From JANPLG01 sp964609085 (GTDB lineage: Bacteria > Armatimonadota > SYMT01), in NCBI GenBank assembly GCA_964609085.1, contig CAZSRZ010000007.1, forward strand, positions 15,598-79,597: a stretch of DNA of 64,000 nt, in the 5' to 3' direction. This document shows positions 9,395 to 18,855 of this stretch, one piece after another. How positions within the stretch are numbered: the stretch's first letter is position 1; the number at the start of each line of letters is the position of its first letter. Below the pieces are notes generated by a model. That model was given only the letters and a program-made list of their open reading frames with translations. It made no database searches and had not been told where the DNA came from. A program made the translations under genes and the position numbers.

Positions 9395-10195
9395 GTGAGC
9401 TCGGCCAGCGGTGAGAACATGGGAAGCGACAGTGTGACCGGGTTTTGCCATGCCTCGCAGCACACCTCCACGGAGCGGGATGTTGTCTCTAGACTCTGCA
9501 GTGCGTTCGCCGAGTCCCCGCTTCCACTCGCCTACCAGCTCCAGTTTTTCCCCCGCCACGTGCGAAGGCAGGACATCGCCCGATTGATGGTGCGATACGA
9601 GCTGTTCCGGAAGGTGCTGGAGGTCAACGGCAGCGTGGTGGAATGCGGCGTGATGGCTGGCGGCAGCCTCTTCTCCTGGCTCCATTTCTCCGCGATCCTC
9701 GAACCGTACAACCACACTCGCCGCATCGTCGGATTTGACTCCTTTAGCGGCTTCCCCGGCGTGGCGGAGGAAGATCGGGCGGGAGAGATCACTGAACATC
9801 ACAGGGCTGGCGCGCTCCGAACTCATCAAGGGATCCGCCAGGAGTTGATGGACCTGGCGGCCATTCACGACGCCAACCGACCGCTCGGACACATCCCCAA
9901 GGTGGAACTCGTCGAGGGAGATGCGTGCGAGACGATCCCCGAGTACGTGCGCCAGAACCCGCACCTGGTGATTAGCCTGCTGCATCTGGACTTTGATCTC
10001 TATGCTCCCACTCGCGTGGCGCTGGAGACGCTCTTGCCGCGGGTGGTGCGAGGCGGACTGGTCGTGTTTGATGAGCTGAACTGTCCGCAGTTCCCCGGTG
10101 AAACCGCCGCGCTTGTCGAGACCCTGGGGCTCAGCCGTGTGGAGTTGCGGCGGCTGCCGATGGATCCCTACATCTCCTACTTCGTACAGTCGTGA
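9395..10195 (+). CDS. TylF/MycF-like SAM-dependent O-methyltransferase
   Basis: A 266-residue class I methyltransferase. SAM motif I is in VVECGVMAGGS and the acidic loop in GFDSFSGFP, the hallmark of the TylF (macrocin O-methyltransferase) group. Later come HLDFDLYAPTRVALE and GGLVVFDEL with the metal-binding acidic residues of this family. Known members O-methylate sugar hydroxyls. Here it may methylate a glycan residue or nucleotide sugar. GTG 9395 is preceded by GGGAGAGG at 9381-9388, and the stop couples to the transketolase gene (GTGA). Confidence 0.85.
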   Translation: MSSASGENMGSDSVTGFCHASQHTSTERDVVSRLCSAFAESPLPLAYQLQFFPRHVRRQDIARLMVRYELFRKVLEVNGSVVECGVMAGGSLFSWLHFSAILEPYNHTRRIVGFDSFSGFPGVAEEDRAGEITEHHRAGALRTHQGIRQELMDLAAIHDANRPLGHIPKVELVEGDACETIPEYVRQNPHLVISLLHLDFDLYAPTRVALETLLPRVVRGGLVVFDELNCPQFPGETAALVETLGLSRVELRRLPMDPYISYFVQS

Positions 10196-11028
10196 GCGTC
10201 GCCCCTGGGAGCCGGTGCACCCGCGAGTTGGCACGGGCCATTCGTGCCCACGCCCTCCGCATGGTGCACCGCGCAGATGCCTCGCACATCGGCACGTGCC
10301 TCTCCATGGCGGACATCCTGGCAGTGCTCTATGGCGACGTACTGCGGGTCGATCCGCTCGACCCCAACCGGCCCGAACGTGACCGATTCATCCTGAGCAA
10401 GGGGCATGGCACAGCGATTCTCTACGCGGTCCTCGCGGAGACGGGCTTCTTTCCGGTGGAGTGGCTCGACCACTACTGTGAACTCGGCTCTCCCCTGGCC
10501 GGCCACGTGACCCGCCATGGTGTTCCGGGGGTGGAACTCTCCACCGGGGCCCTGGGTCACGGGCTGGGAGTCGGCCTCGGAATGGCTCTGGCGGGCAAAC
10601 GCGACGGGCTGGACTCCCGTGTTTTCGTGGTCCTGAGCGACGGCGAGTGCGATGAGGGGTCCATCTGGGAGGCCGCCCTCCTGGCGCCGCAACATCGCCT
10701 GGACAATCTCGTGGCGGTCGTGGACTACAACAAGATCCAGAGCTTTGGCACCATCGCAGAGGTGCTTGAGTTGCACCCGTTCGCGGAGAAGTGGCGGGCC
10801 TTCCGATGGGATGTCGTGGAGCTCGACGGCCACGACCACAGCGCCCTGCGCCAGGCGCTGACGGCACCGCCTTCCGGCTCCGGCCGGCCGACGGTCGTGC
10901 TCGCCCACACCGTGAAGGGCAAGGGTGTCGAGTACATGGAAGATCGGCTCCTCTGGCACTACCGGTCGCCGACGGCAGAGCAGTTGGCCACGGCTCTGGC
11001 CGGGCTGGAAGGGGCCGGCCAGGAATGA
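10192..11028 (+). CDS. Transketolase-like enzyme, N-terminal (TPP pyrophosphate-binding) subunit
   Basis: A 278-residue half-size transketolase. It contains SKGHG and the TPP motif G-D-G-x-C-D-E-G ending in VVDYN, which binds magnesium and the diphosphate of TPP. Full-length transketolases are about 650 residues; the rest is in the next gene, coupled by ATGA. Split transketolases act as an alpha2beta2 complex. Lying among CDP-sugar genes, it probably transfers a two-carbon ketol unit to a keto sugar, giving a branched-chain sugar, or supplies a special precursor, rather than serving the pentose phosphate pathway. That role is inferred. Confidence 0.92.
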   Translation: MSVAPGSRCTRELARAIRAHALRMVHRADASHIGTCLSMADILAVLYGDVLRVDPLDPNRPERDRFILSKGHGTAILYAVLAETGFFPVEWLDHYCELGSPLAGHVTRHGVPGVELSTGALGHGLGVGLGMALAGKRDGLDSRVFVVLSDGECDEGSIWEAALLAPQHRLDNLVAVVDYNKIQSFGTIAEVLELHPFAEKWRAFRWDVVELDGHDHSALRQALTAPPSGSGRPTVVLAHTVKGKGVEYMEDRLLWHYRSPTAEQLATALAGLEGAGQE

Positions 11029-11966
11029 GGACGGCCTTTCGCGACGCGCTGCTGGAGGTAGCCAGGCATGACCCCAGGGTCTGGCTGATCAACGGCGATC
11101 TGGGCTTCTCCGTGCTCGAACCATTTCGCGAAGAGTTCCCGGAGCGGTTCTTGAACGCCGGCGTTGCCGAACAGAATATGACCGGCGTCGCTGCGGGACT
11201 GGCCCTCTGTGGGAAGGTGGTCTTCACCTACTCCATCTGCAACTTCGCGACCTTGCGCTGCCTGGAGCAGATCCGGAACGATGTGTGTTACCACCACGCC
11301 GACGTCAAGGTCGTCTCCGTTGGGGGAGGGCTGGCCTACGGCACGCAGGGTTACACTCACATGGGTGTGGAGGACCTGGCCGTGCTGCGCACCCTCCCGG
11401 GGATGACCGTGGTGGCCCCGGGCGATCCGGTGGAAGCCGGGCTCGCAACCCGCGCCGTCGCGAACCTGCCGGGACCATGCTACCTCCGCCTGGGAAAGGC
11501 CGGGGAACCGCGTGTTCATACTGAAATTCCCGACTTTCACATCGGCCGTGCGATTCGGGTGCGCGAGGGCAGTGATCTGACGTTGATTTCGACCGGCGGG
11601 ATGCTCAAGGCGGTAGTAGAGGCTGCTGAGTTGCTCACGACGCGAGGGGTAACGGCGCGCGTCCTGAGCATGCATACTCTTAAGCCGTTGGATGTGAACG
11701 CCGTCTTACAGGCCGCGTCCGAGACGGGGTGCGTGCTGACGGTGGAAGAGCACCTGGCGACCGGCGGTCTGGGGGGTGCTGTCGCCGAGGTGCTGCTCGA
11801 CCACGGCCAGGCTCCGCGGTTCCGTCGGCTCGCGCTCCCGGAAACCGTTGCCGCGCTCACCGGCAAGCAATCGGACCTGCTCCGCGTCTATGGTCTGGAC
11901 GCAGAGGGCATCGCGGGCTCGGCCCTGGAGGTGGCCGCGTTGACGCGGGGACCTGGAGAGAAGTGA
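11025..11966 (+). CDS. Transketolase-like enzyme, C-terminal (pyrimidine-binding) subunit
   Basis: A 313-residue partner of the preceding subunit. The key Glu that activates TPP is in NAGVAEQNM, and the second domain contains Y-L-R-L-G-K and the VTVEEH stretch of the transketolase C-terminal domain. The ATG overlaps the stop of the N-terminal subunit by four bases, which ensures stoichiometric synthesis. The same domain order is seen in archaeal split transketolases and in the AptAB-type enzymes of apulose metabolism. Confidence 0.92.
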   Translation: MRTAFRDALLEVARHDPRVWLINGDLGFSVLEPFREEFPERFLNAGVAEQNMTGVAAGLALCGKVVFTYSICNFATLRCLEQIRNDVCYHHADVKVVSVGGGLAYGTQGYTHMGVEDLAVLRTLPGMTVVAPGDPVEAGLATRAVANLPGPCYLRLGKAGEPRVHTEIPDFHIGRAIRVREGSDLTLISTGGMLKAVVEAAELLTTRGVTARVLSMHTLKPLDVNAVLQAASETGCVLTVEEHLATGGLGGAVAEVLLDHGQAPRFRRLALPETVAALTGKQSDLLRVYGLDAEGIAGSALEVAALTRGPGEK

Positions 11967-11978
11967 CAGGATGACTGG

Positions 11979-13334
11979 GTGAGTCGCCGTCGAGTTTTGC
12001 TGGGCCTGGTCTTCGAGGAGAGTTTTGCCGCCGGCGCTGTCTCTTTTCTGCAGGGGTATGTGGAGTCGATCCGGCCTCACGTCGACCTCAGCCTGATCTC
12101 GGTGACCTCGACCTACTCGCTTTGCACTGACGGCCCCCTGGTGGAGCGCCGGTGCTGGAATGGCGTCCCCTGCCTCCATGTCCGTCCGAAAACCTGGTTG
12201 GAGTACGACCTGACGGAGTCTGCCCCGTCGACCGCGCCGGTTGAGGAGGGGCGGCAGATCAGCCGGGAAATCGCCGCCTGGGCCCGGGATACCGGCTCGG
12301 AGCTGCTCCACGTGATGGAGTGGGAACCGCTGCGGGGTGCGCTCTTTCAGGCAGGGTTCGATGCCGGCTTGCCGGTAGTGGTCACGCCGTTCGATTACCG
12401 GCTCGCTTGCCCGCAGGTCTACTTGCGGGAAAGGAACAGGGGCTTCTGTACCGGCCCCGATCGCTCGGGCCGGAAGTGCCGGGTCTGCCTGGATGAGGTC
12501 TACCGCATTCCATCCTCGTGGAAGCGCCGCCTGATGACCTCGACGCCGCTGGGCTCCCTACTTGGACCACTCTACGAACCACAATGGAGCCTCGTGCAAC
12601 GTCGCCGGGCTATGGCCCGCTATGCGCGGGGAGTCCGCCTGCTCTGCGCCTTCAGCCCCACCTGGGCCGATGTTCTGAATGAGCACCTCGGTCTCCCGGA
12701 GTCGCAGATTCGCGTCGTCGATTATGGACTACTCACCTCGCCGCCGCGGATCCCTGTCGGTAGACGGTATGAACGACCGCTTCGTTTTGGTTACCTTCAG
12801 CGGGTGAGTCTGGAGTCGGGTGCCATGTTCCTGCTCGACGCCTGGGCGGACGCAGCGATCTCCCCGAACGACGCGGTGCTCCGAATCTACGCCGACCAGG
12901 GCGGGAGGGATCTGCTGCGAGCATCTCGCTACGCTGCGCTGCTTGAGAGCGGATCGTTGCAGGTCGAGGAAGGGCGAATCGGCGACCGACTTGATGAGGT
13001 GCTGACCGACTTGTCGGCCGTCGTGGTCGCCTACCAGTTGCGCATGGGGATTTCCAGTGTCGGCTACGAGGCGGTGGCCCGAGGGATCCCTGTGATCGCG
13101 CCTCGCTGGGAGCATCGCGGCCAGCCCTGCGAGGAGGGGATCGTCGAGGGGCTGAACGCCCTCAAGTATGTAAACTACGACGCGGCGTCGCTGACCCAGA
13201 CACTCCAGAGGGCGGCGGCCGATCCGTCCGCGCTCCGCACTCTGGCCGAGGGGTGTGCGCTGCCCGACTACTACGGCCGGGACGCCTACATGAAACGCTA
13301 CCTGCAAGTCTATGACTCGGTATGCTCACGCTGA
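11979..13334 (+). CDS. GT4-family glycosyltransferase with cysteine-containing insert
   Basis: A 451-residue GT-B protein. Residues 130-175 contain four cysteines in the pattern CP...C.GP...C..CL, found in a subset of GT4 enzymes and possibly metal binding. The C-terminal Rossmann half has the usual glycine-rich turn (RFGYLQRVS) and a degenerate donor site: in GISSVGYEAVARG the first Glu of the E-x7-E motif is replaced and only the second is present. Donor and acceptor are unknown. GTG 11979 is used because the upstream ATG at 11971 reads into a stop. Confidence 0.75.
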   Translation: MSRRRVLLGLVFEESFAAGAVSFLQGYVESIRPHVDLSLISVTSTYSLCTDGPLVERRCWNGVPCLHVRPKTWLEYDLTESAPSTAPVEEGRQISREIAAWARDTGSELLHVMEWEPLRGALFQAGFDAGLPVVVTPFDYRLACPQVYLRERNRGFCTGPDRSGRKCRVCLDEVYRIPSSWKRRLMTSTPLGSLLGPLYEPQWSLVQRRRAMARYARGVRLLCAFSPTWADVLNEHLGLPESQIRVVDYGLLTSPPRIPVGRRYERPLRFGYLQRVSLESGAMFLLDAWADAAISPNDAVLRIYADQGGRDLLRASRYAALLESGSLQVEEGRIGDRLDEVLTDLSAVVVAYQLRMGISSVGYEAVARGIPVIAPRWEHRGQPCEEGIVEGLNALKYVNYDAASLTQTLQRAAADPSALRTLAEGCALPDYYGRDAYMKRYLQVYDSVCSR

Positions 13335-14281
13335 TGAGCCCGCCTCGCGTCAGCATTGTCATTCCGGTGTTCAACCGGTCCGCCGCCGTACGGAAGACCC
13401 TCGACTCGGTTCTGTCCCAGGAGTTCGTCGACTGGGAGTTGCTGATCGTCGACGATGGTTCCACCGACGATACGCCGGAGATCTGTGCCGGCTATCTCGA
13501 TCCGCGGGTTCGGCTTATCCGTCAGGCGAATCAGGGTCAGGCTGCGGGCCGGAATCTGGGCCTGTCGCTGGCGCGGGGGGAATACGTGGCGTTCCTGGAC
13601 CATGACGACCTGTGGCACCCGGAGAAGCTGCGGCTCCAGGTGGGAGCGCTCGACAAAGACCCCGCGTCGGGGGTCGTCTATGGGCGCGTGCGGCATGTGG
13701 ACGAAGACGGCGGCGACCATGGCATCGTCCGGGGCCACGAGGCAGAAGGCCAGATCTATGTGGATCTGCTGGTTCACCACAACTTTCTCTACACGATGAG
13801 TCTCCCCATGATGCGGACCGCACTGGTGCGCGACGTCGGCGGATTTGATCCCTCAACGGATATCAGCGACGATCTGGATCTCTTCTTGCGGCTTGCCGTC
13901 CGGACTCGCTTCCGCCTGCTTCCCCACGTCCTGATCGACTACAACATCGGCAACCCCATCCAACAGACGCGCGACATATTCCGGGTCTACCGGTCCGAGT
14001 ACGCCTGCATCACACGGCATCTCCGAACGGGGCCGCCTCTGGGTGCCGATGTCCGGCGACAGGTCGCCCGCAGTTGGGGGAGGATTTTCGCACCCGGTTT
14101 TCGGGAACGAGGATGGGATGCGCTGCGGCGCGGAGATTGCTCAACGGCCTGGCGGTGCTACCGGATGGCTATCCGGCTGCGGCCCGGCTTACTGGCTGAC
14201 ACGCGCGTGCTGCGAGACCTGCTGGCGCTGGTGAAACGCAGCCTGATGAACCGCCCGCCCGTGGCTCAAGGAACGGTGTGA
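13322..14281 (+). CDS. GT2-family glycosyltransferase
   Basis: A 319-residue GT-A enzyme. The N-terminus is VSIVIPVFNR, with the nucleotide-binding DDGSTDD and the metal-binding DHDD in place of the usual DxD. The acceptor region contains G-F-D ... SDDLDLFLR, typical of GT2 enzymes. After residue 230 comes a basic helical tail without membrane segments. It overlaps the preceding gene by 13 bases and precedes a methyltransferase. Confidence 0.9.
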   Translation: MLTLMSPPRVSIVIPVFNRSAAVRKTLDSVLSQEFVDWELLIVDDGSTDDTPEICAGYLDPRVRLIRQANQGQAAGRNLGLSLARGEYVAFLDHDDLWHPEKLRLQVGALDKDPASGVVYGRVRHVDEDGGDHGIVRGHEAEGQIYVDLLVHHNFLYTMSLPMMRTALVRDVGGFDPSTDISDDLDLFLRLAVRTRFRLLPHVLIDYNIGNPIQQTRDIFRVYRSEYACITRHLRTGPPLGADVRRQVARSWGRIFAPGFRERGWDALRRGDCSTAWRCYRMAIRLRPGLLADTRVLRDLLALVKRSLMNRPPVAQGTV

Positions 14282-14282
14282 C

Positions 14283-15224
14283 TTGTCCGACCCCCTCCGG
14301 CCTCTGAAAGAGCTGGTCCCGTTGAGCTGGCGCGTGGCGGTCCGCAGACAGCAGGCCGCTCTCGCGCGCAAGCTCCATCCTCACCACCGCAGTTCCTTCG
14401 TCGAGGACTTCGTGCGGGTCTACGCCCCGGACGTGCGGGTGACCGATGCCGACGTCCGGGAGACGACCCTGGACGAGCGCAATAACTTTCTCAATCACCA
14501 GAAGATCTACCGTTTCGCCTCCCAGTTCATCCAGCCCGGCAAGCCCGCGGATGTGTTGGACGCCGGCTGCGGTTCCGGACACGGCTGCGCGCTTCTCCAC
14601 GAGGCCGGTGCCGAGACGGTGCTCGGCATCGACATGTCGGAGCACGCTCTGGCTTTCGCCCGCGAGCGGCACGCCGGCCCGGGCATCGTCTACGAGCAGA
14701 TGTCCGTGACCGCCATCCGCCGTCCGCCCAGCTCCTTCGACCTGCTCGTCTGTTCCGAGGTGCTGGAGCACGTGCTCGAATTCGGGACGGAACGGAAGAC
14801 GATGCGGGAACTGCATCGGGTCCTCCGCCCGGGAGGTATCGCCGTGCTGGCGACGCCCAATGCCGAGATGCTGCCCAATCACGGGTACCGCTTTGATCAA
14901 CTGCGTGACCTGGTGGCGAGCTTCTTCCCCGAGATCGTCTTCTTCGAAAACTTCTATCTCCCGTTCATCCCGGAGGAGCGTGAGAACTGGGAAGCCCGGT
15001 TGAAGCAGGGCCGGGTAGGCCTGGTGCCCACGCTTGACCTGCAGGTGGAGGAAACGTGTCCGCCGCCTGAGTACGACCTCACTCAAGAGTCGGACCTCGA
15101 GCGGCTGAGACGCCAGGTCAAGGAGCCGACGATGGTGGAGCCTCCCAGTCTCGGCGGCAGGCGGGTCGACACTCGCCACCTCCATAACTCGCACTCTTTC
15201 CTCGTTGTGGCCCTGAAACGCTGA
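14283..15224 (+). CDS. Class I SAM-dependent methyltransferase
   Basis: A 313-residue protein. SAM motif I is VLDAGCGSGHG near residue 97, followed by GIDMSEHAL and CSEVLEHV, then PGGIAVLATPN. This is the Methyltransf_11/23 pattern usual for glycan O-methyltransferases in polysaccharide clusters. The first 80 residues are helical and rich in Arg. The TTG start lies one base after the previous stop; no better start is in frame. The target is unknown; terminal capping or residue decoration is plausible. Confidence 0.85.
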   Translation: MSDPLRPLKELVPLSWRVAVRRQQAALARKLHPHHRSSFVEDFVRVYAPDVRVTDADVRETTLDERNNFLNHQKIYRFASQFIQPGKPADVLDAGCGSGHGCALLHEAGAETVLGIDMSEHALAFARERHAGPGIVYEQMSVTAIRRPPSSFDLLVCSEVLEHVLEFGTERKTMRELHRVLRPGGIAVLATPNAEMLPNHGYRFDQLRDLVASFFPEIVFFENFYLPFIPEERENWEARLKQGRVGLVPTLDLQVEETCPPPEYDLTQESDLERLRRQVKEPTMVEPPSLGGRRVDTRHLHNSHSFLVVALKR

Positions 15225-15236
15225 GACGGTTGACCG

Positions 15237-16640
15237 ATGCCCGCGCAGCTCCCCGCTGAACCGCTGCGACCGACGCCGGGGCGGGTGCTCCACGTCTTCG
15301 CGGTCTGCGGCCGCGCGGGTACTGAGGCCGTCATTCGGTTTCTGATTCAGGGGCTGGCGCGCGAAGGCGTGGCCTCTGAGGCCTTCTTCCAAAGGGACCT
15401 TGGTGGCGGAGACCTATTCCGTTCGCTCTGCCCCGTCCACTGGGAGCAGGAGAAGCCTCTCGCTGAGGTGATCGCGCAGGGCGGGTTCGACGCTATCCAT
15501 GCCGTCACCAGTTCTCTCACCATCGGGCTGGTGCCCGCGCTCCGCGCCGCTCGGTTCCGGGGTCCGGTGATTGGCTCCTGCCACAATGACTACGTGATTG
15601 GCTGGAATAGTACCAACGCAGGAGCCATTGTCGCGCTCACGGGGTGGTGGGCAGAGAAGATCCGGCGATACACGGATCTCCCAGTGGAGGTGATCGGTAA
15701 TCCCGTCGACCTGGACCGCTTTCGTCCGCCATCCGCGCAGATTCTGTGCCGGACGACGCTTACTTCGGGTTGCACGCCGAGTCGCGGGGACGCGGAGGTG
15801 AGATCTGACCTGGGCGCCCGGGTCCCTCTGGTCGGCTGGGTGGGGCGATCGGCGGACCGCAAGAAGAACGTAGGTCGACTCATCTCGGTGATGCGGCTGA
15901 CGGATCCCGCCGAATTCCGCTTTGCCGTGGCTGACGGCAATCAAGTCGAGGATCCGGAGGCGTTGTTTCCGGGGCTCGGCGATCGGCTGGAATCCTACGG
16001 CCGGATCGGCTACCAGGAAATGCCGGCCTACTACGGACGTCTGGCTGCGCCCGGAGGAGTGTTGCTCTCGACGGCTGATGATGAGGCCTTGCCCATGTCG
16101 GTGCTGGAAGCCATGGCCTGCGGTTGCCCCGCCGTGGTGCCGGACGCCTGGGGTTCGGACGAGATCGTGGACCACGGTCGAACCGGGCTGGTCTACCGTA
16201 GGGCGGACGGCCCGGAGGCCATTCACGCCGCCCTGCTGGAGCTACGAGATCCCGCGACACACGCATCGATGTCCCGGGCCGCCCGGCAGGCGGTGGAGGC
16301 CCGGTTCAGCCTTGAGGCCGTCACAGCCCGGTACCTGGACGTGATGCGGAGGGCACCCCTTGCGACGGAGGGGGCCGTCGCTGGAGCTCTCTGGAGCTTA
16401 CACTCACTTGGTCACTACCTCAGCCTTTTCCGAGGCGCCGTGCCGGAGTCGATGTTCCTGTATCGGCCCCGTGCCGCTCAGGAGGCGCTCAACCGGGCCG
16501 TCTCGGCAAGTGAGCAGGGCCGGCTGGCCGAAACTCGCGCAGAGTTACTGGAGGCGCTCGGCACTTTCCCGCCTCTTTTCCTACGAAGCTGGCGAGCCCG
16601 CTTCCTGGTGAAGACGATGCTGGGTCGAAGCTCCGGATAG
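15237..16640 (+). CDS. GT4-family glycosyltransferase with C-terminal helical extension
   Basis: A 467-residue GT-B enzyme. The N-terminal domain has the G-T-E-A acceptor-side turn. The C-terminal domain has GWVGRSADRKKN and the donor-site motif Glu-x7-Glu in DEALPMSVLEAMACG. After residue 385 there are about 80 extra, mainly helical residues with TPR-like spacing, longer than in most GT4 enzymes and possibly for protein contacts. The gene starts at ATG 15237, 12 bases after the methyltransferase. Confidence 0.88.
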   Translation: MPAQLPAEPLRPTPGRVLHVFAVCGRAGTEAVIRFLIQGLAREGVASEAFFQRDLGGGDLFRSLCPVHWEQEKPLAEVIAQGGFDAIHAVTSSLTIGLVPALRAARFRGPVIGSCHNDYVIGWNSTNAGAIVALTGWWAEKIRRYTDLPVEVIGNPVDLDRFRPPSAQILCRTTLTSGCTPSRGDAEVRSDLGARVPLVGWVGRSADRKKNVGRLISVMRLTDPAEFRFAVADGNQVEDPEALFPGLGDRLESYGRIGYQEMPAYYGRLAAPGGVLLSTADDEALPMSVLEAMACGCPAVVPDAWGSDEIVDHGRTGLVYRRADGPEAIHAALLELRDPATHASMSRAARQAVEARFSLEAVTARYLDVMRRAPLATEGAVAGALWSLHSLGHYLSLFRGAVPESMFLYRPRAAQEALNRAVSASEQGRLAETRAELLEALGTFPPLFLRSWRARFLVKTMLGRSSG

Positions 16641-16651
16641 CCGGTCTGCCG

Positions 16652-17560
16652 ATGCTTATTTCGATCATCATCCCGGTGTACAACCAGGTCGCCCTGCTGG
16701 GGCGATGCCTCGCCTCGCTGGCGCGGAGCAGTTGGGCCGGCGAGCTGCAGGTGCTGGTGGTGGATGACGCATCACCGGAAGATCCGGGCCCCGTTTGCGC
16801 CGAACACGGATTCGTCACCCTACTCCGGCACATGGTGAACCGGGGCTACGCCGCCGCCAACAACACGGGATTGGCACTGGCCGATGGTGACTGGATCCTG
16901 TTTCTGAACTCGGATACGGAACTTGGGCCAGAGGTGCTGGATCGCATGGTCGCCGTCCTGTCGGCCGAACCCGGACTCGGGGGCGTCGCGCCGCTGCATC
17001 GGGGTCCCACTGGAGATGTCCAACGGACCTGCTTCGCGTTCCCTACTCTCAAAACGGGCCGACTCTGGGATTCGACATTTCATCGGCGCAACCCGGATCA
17101 TCGGGTGTTTCGGGAGTTCCTCATGGCGGAGTGGGACCACCGGAGCACGCGGTCCGTTGAGCATGCACAGACCAGTTGTCTGATGATCCGCCGAGAGGCG
17201 TATGAAGTTGTTGGCGGAATGGATGAACGGCTCACGCTCTTCTACAACGATACCGACTACTGTCGCCGGCTTCACCAGGCTGACTTCCCCCTTCGCTTTG
17301 TCGCGGAGATCGAGATCCTCCACCATGGCAATGCCAGCGTACAGACCTTCGAGAAGGCCGAGGCACAGGTCTACGGCGACAGGTATCGCTATTTCCGCAA
17401 GTGGTACGGCTGGCGCGGCGGGCTGACCATCCGGTGGGTCATTTGGTCACGCATCACGTATGAGGCGCTCTCGGAAGTCGCGCACGGGCAATTCCGCTTC
17501 GCCTGGCGGAAGGTGCGGCGAGGGCTGCGGATCAACCGGGCGTTGGTGGCGCGTTCGTGA
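16652..17560 (+). CDS. GT2-family glycosyltransferase (rhamnosyltransferase WbbL-like)
   Basis: A 302-residue GT-A enzyme. It begins ISIIIPVYNQ, has VVDDASPED and the DxD-type NSDTE metal site, followed by C-L-M-I-R-R and GGMDERLTLFYNDTDYCRR. This last pattern is the signature of the WbbL/GlfT-like rhamnosyl and galactofuranosyl transferase group. With rmlC at 47 kb a rhamnose donor is possible. The stop overlaps the next gene (GTGA). Confidence 0.9.
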   Translation: MLISIIIPVYNQVALLGRCLASLARSSWAGELQVLVVDDASPEDPGPVCAEHGFVTLLRHMVNRGYAAANNTGLALADGDWILFLNSDTELGPEVLDRMVAVLSAEPGLGGVAPLHRGPTGDVQRTCFAFPTLKTGRLWDSTFHRRNPDHRVFREFLMAEWDHRSTRSVEHAQTSCLMIRREAYEVVGGMDERLTLFYNDTDYCRRLHQADFPLRFVAEIEILHHGNASVQTFEKAEAQVYGDRYRYFRKWYGWRGGLTIRWVIWSRITYEALSEVAHGQFRFAWRKVRRGLRINRALVARS

Positions 17561-18855
17561 CGACGGCCGCCCCCATCTCCGCGCCGCGGGTCGCGGTCAT
17601 CCACCCGCGGCTGGACGGTCATGGGGGTCTTGAGAAGTACGGTGTCTACGTGATTCGCGCTCTGGTTGAGCGCTTAGGCCCCGGCGTGGTCGACGTGGTG
17701 TCCGAGCACGTGGTCGACCCCGAGCGTGTTGCCCGCGCCTTCAACGTCCGCCTGGACGGCGTCCGTTTCGTGCACGATTCCCGATGCAACCCCGTGCTCC
17801 CCACCCAGGGCGGGCTCGGTGCCAGAGTGGAGAGATCGAAGCTGCTGCGGGCGTATGAGCAACTAACTGGCCGGTATGACTTCATCATCGGGCAGACCGT
17901 CAACCTGCCCTATCGGAGCGGTGCTCGCCGCAGCGTGCTGCTGTGCCACTTTCCGGTGGTGCGTGGTCAACGGGTTCGGCCCGAGGTGCCTTACCGCGGT
18001 ATCGCCGCGCTCACCACTTCCGCCGGCCGCGAACAGTCCGACATCCGCGCCCGGCTGGATAGCTGGACGAGGATCGTTAGCAACAGCGCCTTCACCGCCG
18101 GGTGGGTGAAGCAGTACTGGGCGAGGGACTCGACGGTGATCAACCCGCCCATCGAACTGCCGGACCTGGCCGCCGTCCCCGGCCCGGCAGCTTCGGAGCA
18201 GATCAAGGAGCGCTGGATCGTGGGGGCCGGGTTTTTCGGCAAGCCGGACGAGGCGGCGGGGCAGCAGTGGAGCTACAAGCGGCAAGAGTTACTCATTAAG
18301 AGCTTTAAGCACCTGTGTGATTCCGGTCTCTCAGGTTGGGAGTTGCACCTGGCGGGGCACGTGCTGCCGCCGACCCCGGACGTCTGGGGGTATGTACACT
18401 CGCTGCAGGCGTCCGCGGCAGGCTACCCCGTGTTCCTGCACCCGGACTGTCCGCACTCCGAGCTCATGGATCTGTTCCGCCGCGGGGCCATTTTCTGGCA
18501 CGCGACCGGTTACGGGATTGATCCGGCGGCGGCGCCGGAACGGCTGGAGCACTTTGGGATGTCCACGGTGGAAGCCATGGGGTGGGGGGTGGTGCCCGTC
18601 GTGATCGGTCTTGGTGGGCAGCCGGAAATCGTCGAGCACGACCGCAGTGGTTTCCTCTGGAGCACTCCGGAAGAGATGGAGCAGGTAACCGCCGGGCTGA
18701 TAGAGGATCCGGCCCGTCGGCAATCCTTCGCCCGAGCTGCCCGGACCCGGGCGGAGGACTTCGGGTTGGATCACTTCCACCGGCGGCTCTCGCGGCTGCT
18801 GGATGAAGAGTTAGCGGCGCTACGGGGTGCCAGGTCGGCGCTATGCACGTCCTGA
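17557..18855 (+). CDS. GT4-family glycosyltransferase
   Basis: A 432-residue GT-B enzyme. The N-terminal domain contains HPRLDGHGGLEKY, the glycine turn that binds the acceptor side. The C-terminal domain has the E-x7-E motif in LEHFGMSTVEAMGWG and PVVIGLGGQPEI. The middle region (SNSAFTAGWV and INPPIEL) resembles ALG11/mannosyltransferase-type GT4 members. Cytoplasmic, no membrane segment. It overlaps the next gene by 13 bases. Confidence 0.9.
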   Translation: MTTAAPISAPRVAVIHPRLDGHGGLEKYGVYVIRALVERLGPGVVDVVSEHVVDPERVARAFNVRLDGVRFVHDSRCNPVLPTQGGLGARVERSKLLRAYEQLTGRYDFIIGQTVNLPYRSGARRSVLLCHFPVVRGQRVRPEVPYRGIAALTTSAGREQSDIRARLDSWTRIVSNSAFTAGWVKQYWARDSTVINPPIELPDLAAVPGPAASEQIKERWIVGAGFFGKPDEAAGQQWSYKRQELLIKSFKHLCDSGLSGWELHLAGHVLPPTPDVWGYVHSLQASAAGYPVFLHPDCPHSELMDLFRRGAIFWHATGYGIDPAAAPERLEHFGMSTVEAMGWGVVPVVIGLGGQPEIVEHDRSGFLWSTPEEMEQVTAGLIEDPARRQSFARAARTRAEDFGLDHFHRRLSRLLDEELAALRGARSALCTS

